From positions 321,294,238 through 321,358,237 of the forward strand of contig OZ005652.1 of assembly GCA_963930645.1 (NCBI GenBank): DNA of 64,000 nucleotides, given 5' to 3'. Source of the DNA: Salticus scenicus. Taxonomy: Eukaryota; Arthropoda; Arachnida; Araneae; Salticidae. A model generated the notes under the pieces. That model made no database searches, had not been told where the DNA came from, and saw only the letters and a program-made list of their open reading frames with translations. Of this stretch, positions 57,776 through 64,000 are shown one piece after another (the stretch's first letter is position 1; every line of letters starts with the position of its first letter). Position numbers and translations under genes: made by a program.

Positions 57776-58392
57776 TGTTACGGAATTGTAAATAATTGCA
57801 TTTATTTTTTGTATAAATTCTTTCAAAGAGGCTTAGAAAGTCGATAAAATGCTAATTTTGTCCATTTCTAGTCGTTTTAGCGTTAAAATAGCCTAATTTT
57901 CCTTTAAAAACGCTTTATAAAGCTCCAATAAGGGAAGAAATGGATTTGGCGCCAAATTTGGCGACTGCTTCCTCCTTGGCAATTTTTTTGTGGCGACTTT
58001 GGCGAGAAAATCCTTATTAGGGATATACCAAATATCGAAGCTCTAATCTTATTGCTGATGAGATACGAGAATTTTCCAGAACAGTCTGTGTTCGATAGAA
58101 TAGTATAAAAGGAGCATGTTTTTAGCCAAGGCGGCCAATCTCTGATCTGTGTCAGTTTCGTCAAATGCTTTGAGCCTCTTTGAACGAGACTTGCTTTATG
58201 TGTTATTGATAAACAGTTTGCAATTTTGTTTTGCTGTTAACGGCTTTTGTTGAAGCTGTGCTGGTTCAATTGAAGCTGATACTTGGTTTATAGACCTGTA
58301 TTTTTCTGGAATTTTCTGTGAATAAATCACTGAATTTTTGCAAGTTTCGCCTTTCATTCTCGGACAACTTACGAACCCCCAAGTACGAAACA
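57776..58392 (+). mobile_element. solo LTR (copy 2)
   Basis: Begins TGTTACGGAATTGTAAAT and ends ACGAAACA; TATAAAAGG at 58104-58112; AATAAA at 58321-58326, followed by GCCTTTCATTCTCGGAC. Order and words match 44466-45069 (AAACGCTTTAT, GATATACC, TATAAAAGG, CTTTCATTC). Homology may extend a few bases further in both copies. No gag/pol next to it and no clear target duplication. Open frames over it are not gag-like. Confidence 0.65.
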
Positions 58393-58849
58393 ATATGTGT
58401 TCTTAATAAACGACGGTCTTGTATTATTTCCCTGAAATTCATAAATACCAAATTTCACAACTATCAAATTTCATACAAAAAAAAAAAAAAAAAAAAAAAA
58501 ATACATAGCATATCGGAAATATTTTGCGTAACCTTTAAACTTATTACCAATTCTATGCCTACAATTTTCAACAGGAAAACATGCTTTTAAAATTCTAATA
58601 AAATTTCATTATATTTGATGGGTATGTAATCATGTTAAAATACACTTTTAAGAAATACCGACTATAGACCGTAATAGTACGAAATTCCTTTATGTATCCC
58701 GGAAACGTAGCCACAGTCATTATAAACGCCAATAATAAGAATAAACCTAATTAATTATAACTCATTAATTTGTCAAACTAATTTGAAATCATTTGGATGA
58801 TTACAGTACATACTCGGAATTATTTTGTGTGGTTTCATAAATTATTGCC
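58393..58849. other. unassigned spacer with A-run
   Basis: A-run at 58477-58500; nothing else recognised. Confidence 0.5.
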
Positions 58850-59935
58850 GAAACGTCAGTATGGGCCCTCTGTTGAGACTCAAAACGGTTTTGGGCTGTG
58901 TCTGTGTGTCTGTCTGTCTGTCTATCTGTCTGTCTGTCTGTCATGCGATAGCGGCCGCAAAAATAGCGCTATTGACTTGAAATTTGGTACACATGTTCAT
59001 GAGCCCCACGAAATCAGCTGTATAGTTTTTGGTATGTATTCCATTTGTAGTTCGTATACAGGGACACGCCAAAGTTTTTCTTATCATTACGGCCTATGGG
59101 AGGAATTTGTATGTATCGCGATAGCGGCCGCAAAAATAGCGCTATTGACTTGAAATTTGGTACACATGTTCATGAGCCCCACGAAATCAGCTGTATAGTT
59201 TTTGGTATGTATTCCATTTGTAGTTCGTATACAGGGACACGCCAAAGTTTTTCTTATCATTACGGCCTATGGGAGGAATTTGTATGTAACGCGATAGCGG
59301 CCCCAAAAAAAAGCGCTATTGACTTGAAATTTGGTACACGTGTCCATGAGCCCCACGAAATCAGCTGTATAGTTTTTGGTATGTATTCAATTTGTAGTTC
59401 GTATACAGGGACACGCCAAAGTTTTTCTTATCATTACGGCCTAAGGGAGGAATTTGTATGTATTGCGATAGCGGCCACAAAAATCACGCTATTTACTTGC
59501 AATTTGACACACATATTCATGAGCCCTACGGAATCAGCTGTATAGTTTTTGGTGTGTATTCCATTTGTAGTTCGTGTACAGGGACACGCCAAACTTTTTC
59601 CTATCATTACGGCCTATGGGAAGAATCTGTATGTAGCGCGATAGCCACCTCAAAAATCAAGCTATTGACTTCCATTTTTTGCCGAAACGTCAGTGGAGGC
59701 CCTCTGTTGAGACTGAAAAGGATTTTGTGTTCCGTCTGTCTGTCTGTCTGTCGTGCGATAGCGGCCGCAAATATCACGCTATTGACTTGAAATATGGTAC
59801 ACATGTTCATGATTCCCACGAAATTAGCTGTATAGTTTTGGGTGTGCATTCCATTTGTAGTTCGTGTACAGGGACACGCCAAAGTTGTTTTTATCATCAC
59901 GGCCTAGGGGAAGAATTTGTATGTACCGCAATAGT
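58850..59935 (+). repeat. tandem-repeat element, ~174 bp monomer
   Basis: A head block (GCCGAAACGTCAGTATGGGC, then TGTCTG microsatellite 58897-58941) leads into monomers starting GCGATAGCGGCCGCAAA at about 58945, 59118, 59291 and 59465. A second head block with its own TGTCTG stretch follows (59681-59755), then one more monomer (59755-59930). Neighbouring units are almost identical at first and diverge to the right. Because 174 is a multiple of three, one frame stays open across units; the resulting 118-149-codon frames are not genes. Confidence 0.88.
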
Positions 59936-60007
59936 ACACTCTTAAAACTGTGCCTCTGATACAAGACGCACATTTTGACTTTTTTTGCCTCTGAAAAATA
60001 AGAGTCA

Positions 60008-60215
60008 CGAGGGTGCCTTTGAAATTAAGATGCACGGGTGCCTTTGAAATTAAGAAGCACGGGTGCCTTTAAAATTAAGAGGCTCCTGTTGCCTTTGAAT
60101 TTAAGAGGCACCAGCCTTTGAAATTGAGAAGCACGTGGTGCTTTTGAAATTAAGAGACACCTCGTGCCTTTGAAATTAAAAAGGCACACATTTTCTTTTA
60201 AGAGGCACATCGTAG
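60008..60215. repeat. ~27 bp minisatellite
   Basis: Seven to eight units of GGTGCCTTTGAAATTAAGA plus GCAC-like ends, increasingly varied to the right. The 61-codon minus frame here is an artefact. Confidence 0.85.
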
Positions 60216-60233
60216 CCTTGTTTTTAAACTTAA

Positions 60234-60652
60234 GGGCCCGCTTTACTCACCGTCGCCGGAAGCCGAAGCTAATGTTATTCTTTGGGAAATTTTCTTTACA
60301 AAAAACTTATTAAATAATGCATATTTTTAAATTCTGTTTTCATATTCTGAAAATTCCACACTGTTAAGTTGACGGACCTATTTTAAAAATGTATTTTTTT
60401 TTTCATTTCTAATATTTTATTTTGAAATTGCTAAATACAAAATTTCACGTATTGAAAATTCGTATTTTGCAACTACAAAATAATATATAAAACATTAAAA
60501 AATACTTTAAAAAAAAAGGTCCGTAAATTTAACAGTTGGGAATTTTCAGAATGTGAAAACAGAATTTAAAAATATGTATTAGTTAATAAGTTATTTGTAA
60601 AGGAAATTTCCCATAGAATAACACTGAATAGGTCCTCCGGCGACGGTAAGTT
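60234..60652. mobile_element. TTAA foldback MITE, second copy
   Basis: Preceded by TTAA (60230-60233). It starts GGGCCCGCTTTACTCACC and has arms matching the copy at 34250-34609 (CGTCGCCGGAAGCCGAAGC, ATTCTGTTTTCATATTCTG). The right end (CCGGCGACGGTAAG) stops short of the GGGCC end and its TTAA, so it is truncated where the next foldback begins. Confidence 0.8.
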
Positions 60653-60665
60653 CACAGTCAGATTA

Positions 60666-61036
60666 CCTCTTTGTATCTTCCCGTGTTATCGAATGGGACT
60701 TTTATTGTTTCGTTTTATATAAGAATATCTCATTCAAAAATGAATTTTTCGAATTCTGTCTTTTGAGAATTTTTCTTTGTATAAAGTCGCCTTTTAGCTT
60801 ATGAGCAATTCTTTGAAAAAATAAATTTAAATATTTTATTTAGAAATCCAAACTTACAGTTCTAAATTTACTTAAAGAGACAAAATATATAATTTTCTTT
60901 TTTCAAAAAACTTATCACAAACTAAAAGGCGACATATTCAAAAGACATAATTTGAAAACCTTCATTTTTGAATCAAATATCCTTACAATACCAAGCAACA
61001 AAACTCCCATAAGTTAACACGGAAAGGCTCTTCTCT
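60666..61036. mobile_element. foldback element, ~370 bp
   Basis: Inverted arms: left CCCGTGTTATCGAATGGGAC, ATTCAAAAATGAA and AAGTCGCCTTTTAGCTTATG pair with TCCGTGTTAACTTATGGGAG, ATTCAAAAATGAA and TGTCGCCTTTTAGTTTGTG on the reverse-complemented right side. Older than the MITE next to it, judging by mismatches. Confidence 0.7.
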
Positions 61037-63267
61037 CTCCTCCCGTCATGAAATCCTATCTCCTGCATGCGATAATTTTTATTTATAGAATTACTCATTA
61101 CTTAACGTATTTTTATTAATTCCATTTTTCCATTCGGAAAAATTACAACAGTTAAATTAGTACTAGTTTTCTAAAAATTGATTTTTTAGAATTATAATTT
61201 TTGAATTCAAAAATGCGAATATTATCCAAGTGCATTTTCTCATATATTCCTGTCTCTAAAATAAAGTAAAAAATAAAATTTTGGTAAACAAGTATTAATT
61301 TAATGGTTGTAATTTTTTTTTTTGAATGGAGCTTTGATTAAAAAAAAAAAAAAAAAAGAGTTAGGTGATAAATAATTCTATAAACAAATTTCCCCATATA
61401 GTTGCATTGTATTTGTAGATTGAAGACAAGGAAATTACAAGAGGGTTTTGAGGAGCCTTAAGTACTTCTTATTTGACAGTTCATTTTCAGTGACTTCTAC
61501 CAGTAGTTCTAATTAACATATATTGAATAATATGATGACATTTCTTATGATGTAATTAGTACGACTTTTTTTCCTCCTAAAACTATAATTTTTATCCCCC
61601 CCCCTTTTTTTTTAAATATAGAATGCTAAATATAGATAATGTAGATAAAATACTTCTTGAAATTATTTTAAACAGGTTTGTAAATTAAATAAATGTGGAG
61701 CTGAAAAAGTTATAGATAGATAACATTAGAACTTTGATGAATGGAAATTACAATTTTGCAGAAGAAAATTTATAGTAAAATTTTTTTTTAATCCATTCTC
61801 AAAAATGGACAAGAAATTATGACAAAAAATGTATGAATGACTGTATAAAACGGAGAATCATGTAGGTAATTGTTAAAAACTTATTTAAAAAATGTATAAT
61901 ATAAATAAATCTGATTTAATTAATCTACTCTAATACAAACTGGAATTAATTAAAGTTACAATGCTTTTATAGTATAAAATTCTCAGTAAAATGTTAATCA
62001 CGTGTAATAGCAATCTTTCCCAAAATTCTCGCGTGGCAATGCTCTGCTAAAACCAAAAGATTTAGTTGACACAGATTTATTTCAGTAATATTTTGTTAAT
62101 GATATTTTACTGTACTGACAAAACACAGCTCATAATTCATCAAAATAACAAGTAACTGAATGATGTATGCATAATCTTTTCATTTTAAAATTATTGCTAC
62201 CTATGTTAATAGAAAGACAAACTGAAAATTTCCAGCTAAAGGAAAAAAAAAAGTGTCTAGAAAAGGAAATTAACCCGAAACCATTGGCTTCAATAAAAGT
62301 GTTGCTATATTAAGTTTTCCAAGTTTGTTAATTGATCTTGACCTGTATTTACTCATTTGAAAGTTTTCATCTCAATTTTTCCACTGGTTTTCAGATTTTT
62401 CTTTTGTAAAATAATATGTATTCAATCTCTATTTAATTGTTACTTTTTTTAAGAAAAAGAAGAGAATAAAAGCATATTATTTACTTTAAATTGTAACATC
62501 GTTATACAGTCGAACCTTGTTAACGTGAATCTCAAGGAAAATAAAAAGTTTGTTCATGTTACCGGTAGTTTATGCTACTAGTAACTCAGAAATTGCTTTT
62601 TATTTTGACGGGGATCTTGCAATCATTTCATGATAACATAATTCACTTTATGCATGTTCATGTTAACGAGCTTCGACTGTATATAAAATTCAGAAGTTAT
62701 CATCATTCAATAGTTTAAATAAAAATGCGATTTAATAATTAACTTTATTGCATTGCAATAATAAAAAGCACCATAAACTGATATTAAATTATAAGTGAAT
62801 ATTTTTTGAAAAAAAAAAAAGAATATACATATATTAAAGAGCATAAATTTAAATAATATGGCAACATTCGTCAATTAAGTGAAAGAAAATAAGCACAAGT
62901 TTCACAAAATCATCAACTCTAATCAAATAACTAGTTAAAGAAAAATATTTATAAAACATATTTTTTCGATTTTCTTTATTGGGCCATTTGATTTAGTTTT
63001 AGGTGTTGCTGTTTTTACATTGCATGAACACCTGCTTTCTTTTGCCTGTAATGAATGCCTTGAAAATACATTGTTAGAAGTTATTATATTTATACATATA
63101 AGAAAATAAATGTTAGGTTCTTTTTTCTACATTTAGATTTACTTTATACGTTGTATAAGTATTACAGGGAGTTAGACATATTCCTACTTATAAAACTGCT
63201 CAATTTGTAATTTGTACTAAGTAATTCTGGAAAAAATTTTTTGTTATATTTATACATTGAGTTATTA
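61037..63267. other. unassigned AT-rich region
   Basis: A weak inverted pair, GTCGAACCTTGTTAACGTGA (62511) and CATGTTAACGAGCTTCGAC (62649), bounds about 160 bp and may be a small MITE. No gene recognised. Confidence 0.4.
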
Positions 63268-63410
63268 AAAAATAAATAAATAAATAAATAAATAAATTAA
63301 ATAAATATTTTATTTATTTATAAATAAAATAAATATATATTTTATTTATAAATTATATAAATAAAATAAATATTTATTTATTTACTTATTTATTTATTTA
63401 TTTATTTTTT
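63268..63410. repeat. (AAAT)n / (ATTT)n foldback simple repeat
   Basis: AAAT repeats on the left are mirrored by ATTT repeats on the right, giving a self-complementary tract ending at a G-run (63412-63419). Confidence 0.85.
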
Positions 63411-63419
63411 TGGGGGGGG

Positions 63420-64000
63420 CTGATTTATTATACTATTTATTTACCATATTTACACACACTCAGTGTTCCAGTAATTGACGCTGCCAGTTTTTCATTTTAC
63501 CATTAAAAAATTAGCCAACATTTCGTTTTCCTGATGGTGCATCAAGCTTAATAATTTTGACCCAAAACAATTGTTATTTGCTTTTTTTCCATTTATGGCA
63601 TTTTTTTTTTTTTTTTTCAAAGTGTTGTTGCGTATGCGCATGCACTTTACAATTATCTTATATTCAGTTCAACTAATATTAACATATTAAAAATTAAAAT
63701 ATATACAAATTAATAAAATTTAAGTCTAATATCTCATAATTTGCAATTAGTTTCTTAACTTCACGTATTAACACTACCTTTATGAAATTGAAATTGATAA
63801 TCATAAAATTTAAAATGTTTGTAAATTACAGTTAATTAAGCAATGCATTTAAAAAATCCAGTACATTCTATCCCCCCCCCCCCTTCTTCCCTTTTCTTCC
63901 TAGTTCTTTCTTTTTGAGAAAGTTATTTGACTTGAATTGCAGAATAATTTGTTGAATACAAAAATACTTAAATTCTGAAAAAAAAAAACTTAATTGAAAA
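63420..64000. other. unassigned AT-rich end
   Basis: T-run at 63601-63617 and a C-run at 63872-63883. No gene recognised. Confidence 0.5.

Noticed and set aside
44466..58392. The two LTRs as ends of one provirus
   Set aside because: They are diverged and 13 kb apart, and the sequence between holds a Penelope element, a LINE and satellites but no gag or pol.
59096..59545. 149-codon open frame that looks like a repetitive protein
   Set aside because: It is produced by 174 bp tandem repeats whose length is divisible by three; the neighbouring frames overlap and repeat the same peptide.
1..64000. Operons, CRISPR arrays, bacterial regulatory signals, rRNA genes
   Set aside because: None seen; repeat content, microsatellites and retroelements are eukaryotic and no spacer-repeat array is present.

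Overview
The window is AT-rich eukaryotic DNA with long poly-A/poly-T tracts, (TA)n microsatellites and very many transposon relics. It has no operon structure, and I can recognise no host protein-coding exon. The mix of elements (Penelope-like retroelement with hammerhead ribozyme, Helitrons, tRNA-derived SINEs, Jockey-type LINE, TTAA- and TA-flanked foldback MITEs, elements with 140-175 bp internal tandem repeats) fits an arthropod. An arachnid such as a spider is my best guess, but that rests on general resemblance and not on a diagnostic gene.

Layout. 1-6.4 kb: a small palindrome built round a tRNA T-arm (145-258), a 1.14 kb foldback with almost identical arms (721-1861), a diverged ~170 bp tandem array (4140-5890) and a mariner-type MITE (5909-6338). 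6.8-8.1 kb: a minus-strand copy of a Helentron-like element with internal tandem repeats. 8.9-10.8 kb: a non-autonomous Helitron with both ends visible. 11-20 kb: a TTAA-flanked MITE, tRNA-derived SINEs, a broken Penelope 3' end and a foldback MITE. 21-35 kb: large foldback elements, a second Helentron-like copy (32521-33610), and a TTAA MITE whose empty site is preserved in a neighbouring tandem unit (34250-34609). 35.9-44.3 kb: a Penelope fragment, several Helitron termini, tRNA-like relics, a third Helentron-like copy (42059-43077) and another foldback. 44.5-50.8 kb: a solo LTR, a 3.25 kb head-to-head Penelope insertion with its target-site duplication, a higher-order 146 bp tandem array and a dead Jockey-type LINE. 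51-64 kb: a foldback, two related tandem arrays (55.6-56.3 and 58.9-59.9 kb), a second solo LTR, a 27 bp minisatellite and two adjacent foldbacks.

The best-preserved unit is the Penelope-like element at 45564-48811. Its plus-strand copy has an open frame of about 519 codons with reverse transcriptase (YVDD) and a C-terminal GIY-YIG endonuclease. It is joined head to head to a minus-strand copy that lost 390 bp of the RT core. Both outer ends carry a minimal hammerhead ribozyme, and the composite is flanked by a 16 bp direct repeat, so it appears to have inserted as one unit. A second candidate system is the Helentron-like family, with subterminal inverted repeats, a 3' GTGTG/CACAC hairpin and homologous central tandem repeats. 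Most other open frames in the window arise from tandem repeats, microsatellites or palindrome arms and are not genes.
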